The translations under genes were made by a program, and so were the position numbers. This document shows, piece after piece, positions 1-7,236 of a DNA stretch of 42,682 nt (its first letter is position 1; every line of letters begins with the position of its first letter). The notes under the pieces are model-generated. The model made no database searches and was not told the DNA's origin. It was given only the letters and a program-made list of their open reading frames with translations. The DNA is from Anaerolineales bacterium UBA3082 (GTDB lineage Bacteria > Chloroflexota > Anaerolineae > UBA7937): positions 48,132 through 90,813 of the forward strand of contig DFBK01000025.1 in NCBI GenBank assembly GCA_002366595.1, read 5' to 3'.

Positions 1-89
1 CAATCGTTCAAATTCTAACAGTCTATGGGAGAAATTGTCGATTGCCAAAGGATCTATCCCACTTTTTCAACACTCTCCGGATAGGCTAT

Positions 90-118
90 TTGACAACGAG
101 TGATATGAGATGTATACT
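90..118 (+). promoter_or_regulatory. Sigma-70-type promoter of the FmdB-like gene
   Basis: A perfect -35 TTGACA (90-95) is followed after 17 bp by -10 TATACT (113-118). The expected start of transcription near 125 lies before the Shine-Dalgarno sequence GGGAGG at 133-138. This rules out the upstream ATG at 42 as the start of the gene that follows. Confidence 0.8.
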
Positions 119-143
119 AATAAAAGAAACATGGGAGGCATCG

Positions 144-377
144 ATGCCCCTTTACGAGTATGTTTGTGATGATTGCCAGATGAGATTTGAGGCTTTGCGC
201 AGTTTCAGCCAGGCCGATGATCTCTTGCCTTGTCCCCGTTGCCAGAGCGAAAGGACCAAGCGCACCATCTCCCGTTTCGTCGCCTTCAGCAAAACCAGCG
301 GGGAAACAGCCGGTCGATCCTTGGGCGGCAACCCCTGTGCCGCCTGTTCGGCGGATAGTTGCGCTACTTGCAGATGA
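144..377 (+). CDS. FmdB-family zinc-ribbon regulatory protein
   Basis: This 77-residue protein opens with MPLYEYVCDDC, the hallmark of the FmdB/CxxC_CxxC_SSSS family. Four cysteines (C8, C11, C30, C33) form a zinc ribbon, and the tail is rich in cysteine (CAACSADSCATC). Family members are small proteins proposed to act as regulators, but their precise role is unknown. The start at 144 is chosen because it has a good Shine-Dalgarno GGGAGG six bases upstream and because the promoter at 90-118 places the transcript start downstream of the alternative ATG at 42. The reading frame is open upstream to 42, but those extra 34 residues have no family similarity that I recognise. The gene appears to be monocistronic and precedes tgt, which has its own promoter. 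Confidence 0.85.
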   Translation: MPLYEYVCDDCQMRFEALRSFSQADDLLPCPRCQSERTKRTISRFVAFSKTSGETAGRSLGGNPCAACSADSCATCR

Positions 378-448
378 CCTCCTGTACGCGCGGACATATC
401 TCCGCGTCTTCAAAATCGCTTTCCCCATCTTAGACCAGTTGGCGCTTT

Positions 449-477
449 TTGTCAACGGTTCACCTCTGTGGTAGAAT
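449..477 (+). promoter_or_regulatory. Promoter of tgt, probably giving a leaderless mRNA
   Basis: TTGTCA (449-454) and TAGAAT (472-477) are separated by 17 bp. The -10 box ends eight bases before the GTG at 486. That is about where transcription should start, so the tgt message probably has no 5' leader and no Shine-Dalgarno sequence. Confidence 0.65.
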
Positions 478-485
478 CCCTATCT

Positions 486-1667
486 GTGGAAGAGAGCAAG
501 GCTTTCGCTTTCCAGGTGGTAGGTCGTTGTCCCGAAAGTTGGGCTCGGGCAGGGGTGATACGTACCCCTCATGGGGAGATCCCCACTCCCGTCTTCGCCC
601 CCGTGGGCACCCAGGCGACGGTGAAGTCCGTCTCGCCGCGGGAACTTTTAGAACTGGGGGCTACCCTTATCTTAGCCAATACCTATCATCTCTACCTGCG
701 CCCTGGCCCAGAGGTAGTTGCCAGCCTGGGGGGGATACACCCCTTCATGGGCTGGGAAGGGCCGATTATGACCGATAGCGGTGGCTTCCAAGTCTTCAGC
801 CTGGAGCACCTCCGGAGGATGGATGACGACGGGGTAACTTTCCGTTCCCATCTCGACGGCTCGGAGCGACATCTCACGCCAGAAAGGGTGATAGACGTCC
901 AAGAGCAGTTGGGGGCCGATCTCATCCTTTGTCTAGACATCTGCACCCCTTATCCCAGCAGCCGGGAGCAGTGCGAGGCCGACTTGAGGCGGACCCATCG
1001 CTGGGCGGAGCGGTGTCTCAAGGCCCATACCCGCTCCGACCAGGCCCTCTTCGGTATCCTGCAGGGCGGAACGTATGCTAGGCTAAGGGAGGAGAGCGCT
1101 TGCTTCTTCGCCGACTTAGATTTTCCTGGTTATGCTATCGGGGGGTTGAGCGTGGGGGAGCCGAAGGAGATGATGCATCAGATGCTGGAGGTGACGGTGC
1201 CCCTTCTGCCGGAGGATAAGCCCAGGCACCTTCTAGGGGTTGGTTCTCCGGAAGACTTATTTGAGTGCACGGCCCTGGGGATCGATATCTTCGATTGTGC
1301 CCTGCCCACCCGCATCGCTCGCAACGGCTCCTTCTTCACCCGCCGGGGGAGGCTTAATATCCGCAACTCCCGGTACGCCGATGATCCGGCACCCATTGAG
1401 GAGGGGTGCGAGTGCTACGCTTGCCAGAACTTCTCCCGGGCTTATCTGAGGCATCTGGTGATGGCTAAGGAGATCCTGGGGGTTCGCTTGGCTACCGTTC
1501 ATAACCTACATTTCATGTTTAACTTAATGAGGGAGATACGGGAGGCGATACTTTTGGGGGATTTCGTGGCTCTTAAGGAGGAGTTTCTAGCCTCCTATGA
1601 GGTAGTGGACTATGAGGCCCGCATGAGGAACAGGGAGAGATGGTTGGCCAGGCTGCGGGGGGGATAG
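486..1667 (+). CDS. tgt: Queuine tRNA-guanine transglycosylase
   Basis: The enzyme exchanges guanine 34 of GU(N) anticodon tRNAs for the queuosine precursor preQ1. From the GTG at 486 it is 393 residues long. Visible motifs are the TDSGGFQVFSL loop with the general-base Asp near residue 97, the GGLSVGEP loop, the nucleophile Asp in DIFDCALPTR (near 270), and a zinc site CxCxxC followed 26 residues later by His (in ATVHNLH). The frame is open to a GTG at 468, but the -10 box TAGAAT at 472-477 lies inside that extension. Starting at 486 also aligns the N terminus with Bacillus-type Tgt, so 486 is preferred. uppP follows after one base, so the two genes share a transcript. A QueG-like protein, which could belong to the same pathway, lies at 6640-7236. 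Confidence 0.95.
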   Translation: MEESKAFAFQVVGRCPESWARAGVIRTPHGEIPTPVFAPVGTQATVKSVSPRELLELGATLILANTYHLYLRPGPEVVASLGGIHPFMGWEGPIMTDSGGFQVFSLEHLRRMDDDGVTFRSHLDGSERHLTPERVIDVQEQLGADLILCLDICTPYPSSREQCEADLRRTHRWAERCLKAHTRSDQALFGILQGGTYARLREESACFFADLDFPGYAIGGLSVGEPKEMMHQMLEVTVPLLPEDKPRHLLGVGSPEDLFECTALGIDIFDCALPTRIARNGSFFTRRGRLNIRNSRYADDPAPIEEGCECYACQNFSRAYLRHLVMAKEILGVRLATVHNLHFMFNLMREIREAILLGDFVALKEEFLASYEVVDYEARMRNRERWLARLRGG

Positions 1668-1668
1668 C

Positions 1669-2472
1669 GTGCTTCAAGCCCTGCTCTTAGGCCTCGTCCA
1701 GGGGGCCACGGAGTTTTTGCCCATCAGCAGTTCAGGCCACTTGGTGCTCGTCCCTTGGTTCCTCGGTTGGGAGGATCCCGGTTTGGCCTTTGACACTTTT
1801 CTTCACCTGGGGACCCTGGTTGCCGTCCTGGCTTACTTTGGGCATGACCTTTGGGATCTAGCCTTGGCCTGGGCAGGTAGCCTTAGGGAGCGGAGTTTGG
1901 GTGCCCCCCAAGCCCGGGTCGCCTGGCTTATCATTTTAGGCACGCTTCCCGCAGCGGTCATGGGGCTCACCTTGGAGGGTTTCTTCGAACGGCTCTTCGC
2001 GGCGCCGGTTTGGGTGTCTATCTTTCTTCTGGTGACAGGCCTGCTCTTATTTCTGGGCGAGGGGGTGCGGAAGAGCGAAAGCCGGATGGAAAGTCTGACC
2101 TGGCTCGATGCTCTCCTTGTGGGCTTGGCACAAGGGGTAGCCATCGCCCCGGGGGTATCCCGCTCCGGGGCCACCATCAGTGCAGGGCTTTGGCGAGGCC
2201 TTGAGCGTGAGGAAGCGGCCCGTTTTTCTTTCCTTTTGGCCACCCCGGCCATTTTGGGGGCTAACCTTCTCCAACTTTGGGACCTGGCTAGACTGCCAGG
2301 TGCAAGGGAGGTAGCATCCACGCTTCTTTTGGGTTTCCTGGCCGCCGCTGTCAGCGGCTATCTGGCTATCCGTTTCTTTTTGGGTTTCCTTAAGCGACAC
2401 TCCCTTTACCCTTTCTCTCTCTACTGCTGGCTCCTGGGCACGCTCACGCTCCTTTTAGCCCTTCGAGGATAG
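1669..2472 (+). CDS. uppP: Undecaprenyl-diphosphatase (BacA/UppP)
   Basis: This 267-residue polytopic membrane protein dephosphorylates undecaprenyl pyrophosphate so that the lipid carrier can be reused in cell-wall synthesis. It also confers bacitracin tolerance. Both signature motifs are present: the glutamate-containing GATEFLPISSSGHL near residues 12-25, and PGVSRSGATI at 161-170. Length and hydrophobic pattern are those of the family. It starts with GTG one base after the tgt stop codon, so it is probably translated by coupling. The stop codon is one base before the ATG at 2474 of the next reading frame. Confidence 0.95.
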   Translation: MLQALLLGLVQGATEFLPISSSGHLVLVPWFLGWEDPGLAFDTFLHLGTLVAVLAYFGHDLWDLALAWAGSLRERSLGAPQARVAWLIILGTLPAAVMGLTLEGFFERLFAAPVWVSIFLLVTGLLLFLGEGVRKSESRMESLTWLDALLVGLAQGVAIAPGVSRSGATISAGLWRGLEREEAARFSFLLATPAILGANLLQLWDLARLPGAREVASTLLLGFLAAAVSGYLAIRFFLGFLKRHSLYPFSLYCWLLGTLTLLLALRG

Positions 2473-2473
2473 G

Positions 2474-3520
2474 ATGTTTCCCTCGGCTCCGCTCCCTTCG
2501 ACTGCGCTCCCTGGCCTGCCATCCCTTCCCTCGGGATCTGTCCTTACAGGATCCCGTAGGGATAGGGAAGACCCTGTCGGGTTTGGCCCAGTCCTGGCGG
2601 AAGTGGGCCAGGGGACAGGGCGCGCCAGCCCGTCCTGGTACGACTTGGGCCAGGGGGCAGGCAGGACAGGTCCTTCGGCTTCGCTCAGGCGCCATCTCAT
2701 CTTACTGGCCGTCTTTGGTTCCTTTTTGACTGGTTGCGTCCCCACTATAGCCACTATAGAGCCCCACCCCCCGGTGCATCTCCGACTTGCTGGCTCCACC
2801 TCCATGCAACCTCTGATGGAAACCTTGACTGAGGCTTATAGTTCGCGGTACGAGTACGTGACCTTCGCTCTCGAGAGTCGCAACTCCCAGGTGGGGTTGG
2901 ACGCTCTGCACGATGGAGCCATCGATATCGCCTTGGTCTCGGGGGAGATGGGACCTGAGGAGATGGGGGGGCTTCTGACCACATCGATAGCCAGGGATGG
3001 CATAGCCATCTTGGTCACCGGAGAGAACCCTACCAGCGCTCTCACCTTGGAGGAGTTGCGGTCGATCTTCGCCGGGGAGATCTTGTCTTGGGAAAAGGTG
3101 GGAGGCCAGGAAGGGGTTCATCCCCACGACTCACCCCGAGAAGATATCCAAGTGGTGAGTCGGGAGGAGGGGTCAGGGACGAGGAGGGTTTTCGAGGCTT
3201 TCATCATGGAAGGTAAGCGAGTGACCTCCACGGCATTGGTGATGCCCACAAATGGGGCGGCGAGCGAATATATCGCCCAGATGCCCAGGGCGGTAGGCTA
3301 TGCCTCTATGGCTGACCTACCCTCAAGTGTGAGGGCTCTCCGCATCGATGGGGTGGAGCCCAGCCCGGCTACGGTTTCTTCTGGAGAATACCCCTTAGTA
3401 CGCCCCTTTCTTCTGGTAACTGGAAAACGACCCCACCAGGAGGTTCAAGCCTTCATCGATTTCTGTCTCAGTCCGGCGGGGCAGGCGATAGTGGAGAAGG
3501 GGTACGGGCGGTCCCCATGA
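2474..3520 (+). CDS. PstS-like substrate-binding lipoprotein (start uncertain)
   Basis: The C-terminal 280 residues are a periplasmic-type phosphate-binding fold. AGSTSMQPLMETL resembles the PstS first loop, and SREEGSGTRRVFEAF contains the anion-contacting SGTR. A lipobox (SFLTGC) follows a short hydrophobic stretch preceded by LRR, so the protein is an exported lipoprotein. The frame is open from an ATG at 2474, but the first 55-65 residues are translated from repeat DNA (positions about 2480-2690) and do not look like protein. A TTG at 2645 would give a normal 31-residue signal peptide, though without a clear Shine-Dalgarno sequence. No pstCAB genes are next to it; its neighbours are uppP and tgt. 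The ligand could be phosphate or another oxyanion. Confidence 0.8.
   Translation: MFPSAPLPSTALPGLPSLPSGSVLTGSRRDREDPVGFGPVLAEVGQGTGRASPSWYDLGQGAGRTGPSASLRRHLILLAVFGSFLTGCVPTIATIEPHPPVHLRLAGSTSMQPLMETLTEAYSSRYEYVTFALESRNSQVGLDALHDGAIDIALVSGEMGPEEMGGLLTTSIARDGIAILVTGENPTSALTLEELRSIFAGEILSWEKVGGQEGVHPHDSPREDIQVVSREEGSGTRRVFEAFIMEGKRVTSTALVMPTNGAASEYIAQMPRAVGYASMADLPSSVRALRIDGVEPSPATVSSGEYPLVRPFLLVTGKRPHQEVQAFIDFCLSPAGQAIVEKGYGRSP
2475..2690. repeat. Block of small palindromic and direct repeats overlapping the 5' end of the PstS-like gene
   Basis: The block holds TTCCCTCGGGAT and ACAGGATCCCGTAGGGAT elements (2525-2565) that recur near 16981, 28121, 29229 and 32092. It also holds a direct repeat TGGGCCAGGGG at 2604-2614 and 2646-2656, and two related CTTCG(G/A)CT(T/G)CGCTC segments at its ends (about 2508 and 2672). 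The signal-peptide region of the downstream lipoprotein is partly encoded by this repeat DNA. Confidence 0.7.
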
Positions 3521-3552
3521 GGGAGATGAGAGTTGGAGAAGCGGTTGGGGAG

Positions 3553-3580
3553 AAGGGCTTACCAAGAGTTGGTGGCCCTT
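3553..3580. terminator. Hairpin between convergent genes
   Basis: AAGGGC (3553-3558) pairs with GCCCTT (3575-3580). Inside it ACCAA (3561-3565) pairs with TTGGT (3569-3573) around a GAG loop. It sits between the stop codons of two convergent genes (3520 and 3586), so it may end transcription from both sides. There is no long U tract. Confidence 0.45.
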
Positions 3581-3585
3581 ATCCC

Positions 3586-4017
3586 TCACTGGGGCTCGCT
3601 TTGGAGGTATGACCCTCTATTCTTTCCTGTCCACTCCTCTTTCAGCCGCTTCTTCACCCGTTCTTGGAAAGCGTAGGCTTCTTTCTCGTAAGGGTGCCTA
3701 TCTAAGTCGTAGCCCACCTTGAGCCACTCCTTAAGGTACCGCCACAGAAAGCGCAACATACCCCATGTCTCATACTGCTCCACATGTTTCAGTTCATGGG
3801 CCAGGAGAGCGAGGCCCTGAATAGAGCAGGGGTCATAATATTGGGGTTGGGTGAAGATGATGAGGTGGCCCAAAGTTATGGCCCTCCGCCTCGTGGCGAT
3901 GTACTGGGGGCAGAAGGGTAGGATAACTGCTCGCGCTCGGTCAACTACGCTGGGGTCGGGGAACCACTCCTTCCGCTTGAGGTTCTCTATGGTGTCTTGC
4001 GGCAATCGACGAGGCAA
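3586..4017 (-). CDS. Small HExxH (HELKH) zinc-protease-like protein
   Basis: This 143-residue protein contains LLAHELKHVEQYETWG, an HExxH zinc site of the type seen in DUF4157-like single-domain peptidases. Next come a basic, aromatic helix and HPYEKEAYAFQERVKKR, whose acidic residues could supply the third zinc ligand. There is no signal peptide. The start is a TTG at 4017, three bases after the glycosidase stop codon; GAGGGGTGA just upstream serves as the ribosome-binding site, so translation is coupled to the glycosidase gene. I recognise the zinc motif but not a biological substrate. The tail after residue 130 is low-complexity and may be disordered. Confidence 0.75.
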   Translation of the reverse strand: MPRRLPQDTIENLKRKEWFPDPSVVDRARAVILPFCPQYIATRRRAITLGHLIIFTQPQYYDPCSIQGLALLAHELKHVEQYETWGMLRFLWRYLKEWLKVGYDLDRHPYEKEAYAFQERVKKRLKEEWTGKNRGSYLQSEPQ

Positions 4018-4020
4018 CTT

Positions 4021-6171
4021 TCACCCCTCGATGGGAAGCCGGTACTCGTTTTGAAACTCCTCCTCACCATAGCGCAGGGTGAGAACTAATCTCCTCTCTC
4101 CAGGCGAGGGGAAACGTAAGGTCAGGTTTTGCACCAACTTAGCCTCGCTATCAGCCCCAAGACGGGATGGGAAGGCTGCGTGGAGGGTCCGAACGTTTTG
4201 GGCGTTGAAGACCTCGGCGATAACCTCTACCTTATCATAGTTGTTTTGGCCATCATTGACGATATAGATGGGAGTGACGATTTTCTCCCCGACCTTAAAG
4301 ACGTCCTTCTCTAACAGAGTAAAGACATACTGGGGGTGGAAGGCGTGCTTTAGAGCGTAGTAAGATCTTTTGGGAACCCGCCAGTAGTCGATGACCGACC
4401 ATTGGATGGCCGGGTTAGGGTCCAAAAAAAGAAAGGCGAGTACGCCGCCCGTGGGGCGGTACTTGTGGAAACGGAGCCTGTCGATGAAAAAACGGTTGAC
4501 CTGGCTTTGGTAATCTTGGCTAGCCTCGATGAGTTGGGAGAGGTCTTTATAACCCTGCGCATCTATCCAATGTTGCATATTGCCCCATTGTAGGCTATGT
4601 CGTTCTTCTAGGTGGCGCCAATCTATCCTCTCCAGGTCAGAGTCCATGAATTTGATGCTGCTCTCATAGTTGGGAAAGGACTGGGCTCCGAACTCAGTGA
4701 CGAAGCGGATATTCTTGGAGGAGCGACGATGGAGGTTGTCGAAAGCACGCCGGGGTCCGGAAGCGGGATACCAGCCATGGTAGTGGTGGCCATCGGTACC
4801 ACATCTCCATAGACCAAGGGCCCACTCGCCCGAAGAGCGCACCACGAAGCGGGTGGGGTCCAGTCTCTTTGCCTGCTGCTTGAGACGGCTATCCAGCACC
4901 TCTCGGTTCCAAGAATAGACAAAAAGTGACCAGAGCATGCGCAGGAAGTTCCAGCGCAAGAATCTTCGGCGGCCGGCTAGGGCCTCCGTAGTCTCGGCGA
5001 TCCAAAGGGGCTCGTTATGCATGCACCAGATGACGATGGAGGGGTGGTTGAAGAGGAGGCCGATCATCTTTTCCACTTGGCGTAACGCCTGGGGGAGGAC
5101 CTCCTTGCGGTAATGCCATTGGAGGGGGAAATCTTGCCACAAGAGGATCCCTGCCTCGTCGGCCGCTTCATAGAAGGCTGGGTGCTCCACATGGGCGTGG
5201 ACCCTCAACATATTCATATGGGCATCTTTAGCCAGTTGCAGGTCCCTCTGGTAGACCTCGTAGGTCATGCGGGCCATCCGGATGTCTCCGGGTGGGTAGT
5301 TGTTCCCCTTCAAGAAAAGCCGTTTTCCATTGAGATAGGCTATCCACTCTCGCATCTCGAAGGTACGGAGCCCAAAGTTAAACTCTACTTCATCCGACCG
5401 GGTTCTTCGGCCGGTGATCACCTCTATCCTCACTCGGTAGAGGTTGGGGTGGCCCAGGTCATGAGTCCACCAGAGTCGAGGGTTGGCTATCTCTAAGGTC
5501 GTCGCCCACTCGTTTTCGCCTTCAGCCAACTCTAATTCCTTCTCCCAGGCTCGAGGCTGGCCGGGGAAGTTATGGGGGGTGAAGGTTATCCGAATTTTGG
5601 CGGAGAGCGGTTGGGCGGCATCAAGGAGGAGGCTAGCGGAGACGAGAGCGGACTTGCGGGAAACCTCTATCATCTGAAAGCGCTCTCCCTTGAGATAAAC
5701 CGCCCCCGACTCCAGGATTTCAACCGGGAGCCATATGCCTCCCGGGTTGCTCGCCGGGTCCAGGCAGTCCCAATGGGAGAAGACGCCGGTGATCATCCGC
5801 TTCTCGGTCTTTTTCTCCTCGTTCGGGCACTCCACCTCCACTAGTAGGGTGTTCTCCTTGTGCAGAAGGCGGGTCACCTCGTACTCCTGAGGGAAGAAGT
5901 AGCCTTCGTTCTTCCCCAAGAGATGACCGTTGAGATAGACGTTGGACCAGTAGAAGGTGCCGTTGAGGCGCAAGCGGTACCTCTTCCGCCTTCGTTTCTT
6001 GAAGGGAAACTCTTTTTTGTACACCACCTTGCCGGCATACGATTCGAGTTCCGGGTGCTCCTGCCAGTGGCTGGGAACCTCCATCGAAAGCCACCCTTCT
6101 TTAGAGTAGTCTTCTTTGAACCCTTCCACGGGCAGGAGTTGCCAGGTACCATCTAAAAGTATCTTGTTCAT
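4021..6171 (-). CDS. Glycoside hydrolase family 2 protein (beta-galactosidase/mannosidase/glucuronidase-like)
   Basis: The 716-residue protein has the GH2 order. A jelly-roll sugar-binding domain covers about residues 1-165 (LDGTWQL, YLNGHLLG, EGYFFP), an immunoglobulin-like domain about 165-270, and a TIM barrel about 270-590. The barrel has the acid/base E387 in MHNEP and the nucleophile E493 in VTEFGAQSFP. A beta-sandwich tail follows. No signal peptide is visible, so it probably works in the cytoplasm on imported or internal glycosides. Substrate cannot be read from the sequence; the WCMHNEPLW context resembles beta-mannosidase- and glucuronidase-type members. It has its own promoter (6248-6275) and is co-transcribed with the HELKH protein. 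Confidence 0.9.
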   Translation of the reverse strand: MNKILLDGTWQLLPVEGFKEDYSKEGWLSMEVPSHWQEHPELESYAGKVVYKKEFPFKKRRRKRYRLRLNGTFYWSNVYLNGHLLGKNEGYFFPQEYEVTRLLHKENTLLVEVECPNEEKKTEKRMITGVFSHWDCLDPASNPGGIWLPVEILESGAVYLKGERFQMIEVSRKSALVSASLLLDAAQPLSAKIRITFTPHNFPGQPRAWEKELELAEGENEWATTLEIANPRLWWTHDLGHPNLYRVRIEVITGRRTRSDEVEFNFGLRTFEMREWIAYLNGKRLFLKGNNYPPGDIRMARMTYEVYQRDLQLAKDAHMNMLRVHAHVEHPAFYEAADEAGILLWQDFPLQWHYRKEVLPQALRQVEKMIGLLFNHPSIVIWCMHNEPLWIAETTEALAGRRRFLRWNFLRMLWSLFVYSWNREVLDSRLKQQAKRLDPTRFVVRSSGEWALGLWRCGTDGHHYHGWYPASGPRRAFDNLHRRSSKNIRFVTEFGAQSFPNYESSIKFMDSDLERIDWRHLEERHSLQWGNMQHWIDAQGYKDLSQLIEASQDYQSQVNRFFIDRLRFHKYRPTGGVLAFLFLDPNPAIQWSVIDYWRVPKRSYYALKHAFHPQYVFTLLEKDVFKVGEKIVTPIYIVNDGQNNYDKVEVIAEVFNAQNVRTLHAAFPSRLGADSEAKLVQNLTLRFPSPGERRLVLTLRYGEEEFQNEYRLPIEG

Positions 6172-6247
6172 CCGTTATCTGCCTCTCTACAGACTTACGT
6201 TCAAATAGGAGGAAAGCTCTAGGCAAGTCCGACAAGTCACCTTGAGG

Positions 6248-6275
6248 ATTGTATCACAACGCAAGTTCTATGCAA
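6248..6275 (-). promoter_or_regulatory. Promoter of the GH2 gene
   Basis: Reading the minus strand, TTGCAT (6270-6275) is followed by a 16-bp spacer and TACAAT (6248-6253). This leaves a leader of about 70 bases before the ATG at 6171. A GGAGGAAAG-like purine stretch is not close to the start codon, so the ribosome-binding site is weak. Confidence 0.55.
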
Positions 6276-6324
6276 GAGTCACGAACTGACTAGCCTGCTG
6301 CATGCCATCGTTCATAAAGCAAGA

Positions 6325-6350
6325 CCCCTTCCGAGCCGGGATGGAAGGGG
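6325..6350. terminator. Hairpin in the gap upstream of the GH2 gene
   Basis: CCCCTTCC (6325-6332) and GGAAGGGG (6343-6350) form a perfect 8-bp stem with a 10-base loop. Reading leftward it is followed by TCTTGCTTTAT, so it could act as an intrinsic terminator on the minus strand. It may equally be a simple palindromic repeat. Confidence 0.4.
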
Positions 6351-6351
6351 A

Positions 6352-6379
6352 TTTACTTCTTCGGCAACAAAGATATAAT
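6352..6379 (+). promoter_or_regulatory. Possible promoter of the interrupted small gene at 6426
   Basis: TATAAT (6374-6379) is a perfect -10 box. The best -35 candidate is TTTACT (6352-6357), 16 bp upstream. A very strong Shine-Dalgarno AAAGGAGGT follows at 6411-6419. Confidence 0.45.
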
Positions 6380-6425
6380 GAATAGAAGCGCATATGGTTG
6401 ATACTAGCCCAAAGGAGGTAGCAGA

Positions 6426-6650
6426 ATGAGTGGTATAGGGCTTAGTAAGTATGATCTTGCAGGTGTTGCAACAAGGCTTGGAGGACCTCCAGCCGTCATT
6501 TTTGGCTTGGCCTAAACAGAAGAAGAATGGAACGAAAAGGTATGCGCGCTCGTCGACTGGACCATAGAGATGGTGGTTGCGCTCATTGAAGCGAATAATG
6601 ATGAAATCGAACGAGAATTCGATGACAGGGTTGGGAGGGTTACATTTTAG
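6426..6650 (+). pseudogene. Small gene of unknown function interrupted by an in-frame TAA
   Basis: An ATG at 6426 sits six bases after a perfect Shine-Dalgarno (6411-6419) and follows a TATAAT box. Translation gives 29 residues (starting MSGIGLSKYDLAG) and stops at TAA 6513-6515. The same frame then continues without interruption for 44 more codons (TEEEWNEKVCALVDWTIEMV and an acidic tail) to TAG at 6648-6650. The second half has the composition of an amphipathic helical protein. The whole would be a 74-residue protein with one nonsense codon. I do not recognise the family. Its 3' end overlaps the convergent QueG-like gene by 11 bases. Alternatives are a real 29-residue peptide, a sequencing error, or readthrough. 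Confidence 0.5.
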
Positions 6651-7236
6651 GGGTGTTCTTCAGTGATCTTTCCTTCTCACCCTGGGGGCAAACAGCGATG
6701 TAGACTCCGCATACGGCCTCATCTGCCCCTACTCGTTCTTTGAGCAGTCGCTGGGCCTCCCTTTGACAGGCGTGAGCATCAAGGAGTTCCTCCCGGGCCA
6801 TACCTGCTTGCCACTCTCGGCCCCTTATCGCTCCGGCAGGGCAAGCCTGCATGCAGAGACGGCAACCTCCACATCGCCCTTCAAGGATAGGCTGGCCGGT
6901 GGGAAAGGACAAATCGGTGAAGATAGTGACCAGCCGGATGCGGGGGCCGAAATCAAGGGTGATCAGGAGCCCGCTCTTACCTATGAACCCCAGTCCGGCC
7001 CGGGTGGCTGCCATCTTATGCTGGAAGGCTGCCCTTAAGTTGCTCTCATACTCCAGGTCCTTGGCCATAAGGGTGGCCGGGAAGGCCTCAGCCCTCACCC
7101 CTTTCAGGGTGACTGGGTCTAGAGGCAGAGCGATGGAGATAGCCCGGGGCCAAGGGGCGAACTCTCTTATGTCAGCGAAGCCCACTAGCGAGGCTCCAAA
7201 ACCCGCGATTTCTTTCAGAAGGAGACTTGAATCCAT
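6640..7236 (-). CDS. Short QueG-like protein with two [4Fe-4S]-type motifs, the second degenerate
   Basis: The 198-residue protein resembles the C-terminal two thirds of epoxyqueuosine reductase and related corrinoid-protein reductases (GLGFIGKSGLLITLDFGPRIR). A complete cluster motif follows (C122, C125, C128, C132 in CGGCRLCMQACP). The second motif reads CGVYIAVCPQG: C157, C176 and C183 are present, but the cysteine expected at 179 is tyrosine (TAC instead of TGC or TGT). True QueG proteins are 300-380 residues long, so a QueG reaction is doubtful and an electron-transfer or assembly role is as likely. The ATG overlaps the TAA of the upstream glycosyltransferase gene by one base, so it is translationally coupled to it. 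Confidence 0.75.
   Translation of the reverse strand: MDSSLLLKEIAGFGASLVGFADIREFAPWPRAISIALPLDPVTLKGVRAEAFPATLMAKDLEYESNLRAAFQHKMAATRAGLGFIGKSGLLITLDFGPRIRLVTIFTDLSFPTGQPILEGRCGGCRLCMQACPAGAIRGREWQAGMAREELLDAHACQREAQRLLKERVGADEAVCGVYIAVCPQGEKERSLKNTPKM

Noticed and set aside
42..143. Upstream extension of the FmdB-like gene from an ATG at 42
   Set aside because: The promoter (90-118) lies inside it, and the conserved family N terminus starts at 144 with its own ribosome-binding site.
6640..7236. Assigning the gene symbol queG
   Set aside because: The protein is too short and lacks one cluster cysteine, so epoxyqueuosine reductase activity is not supported.
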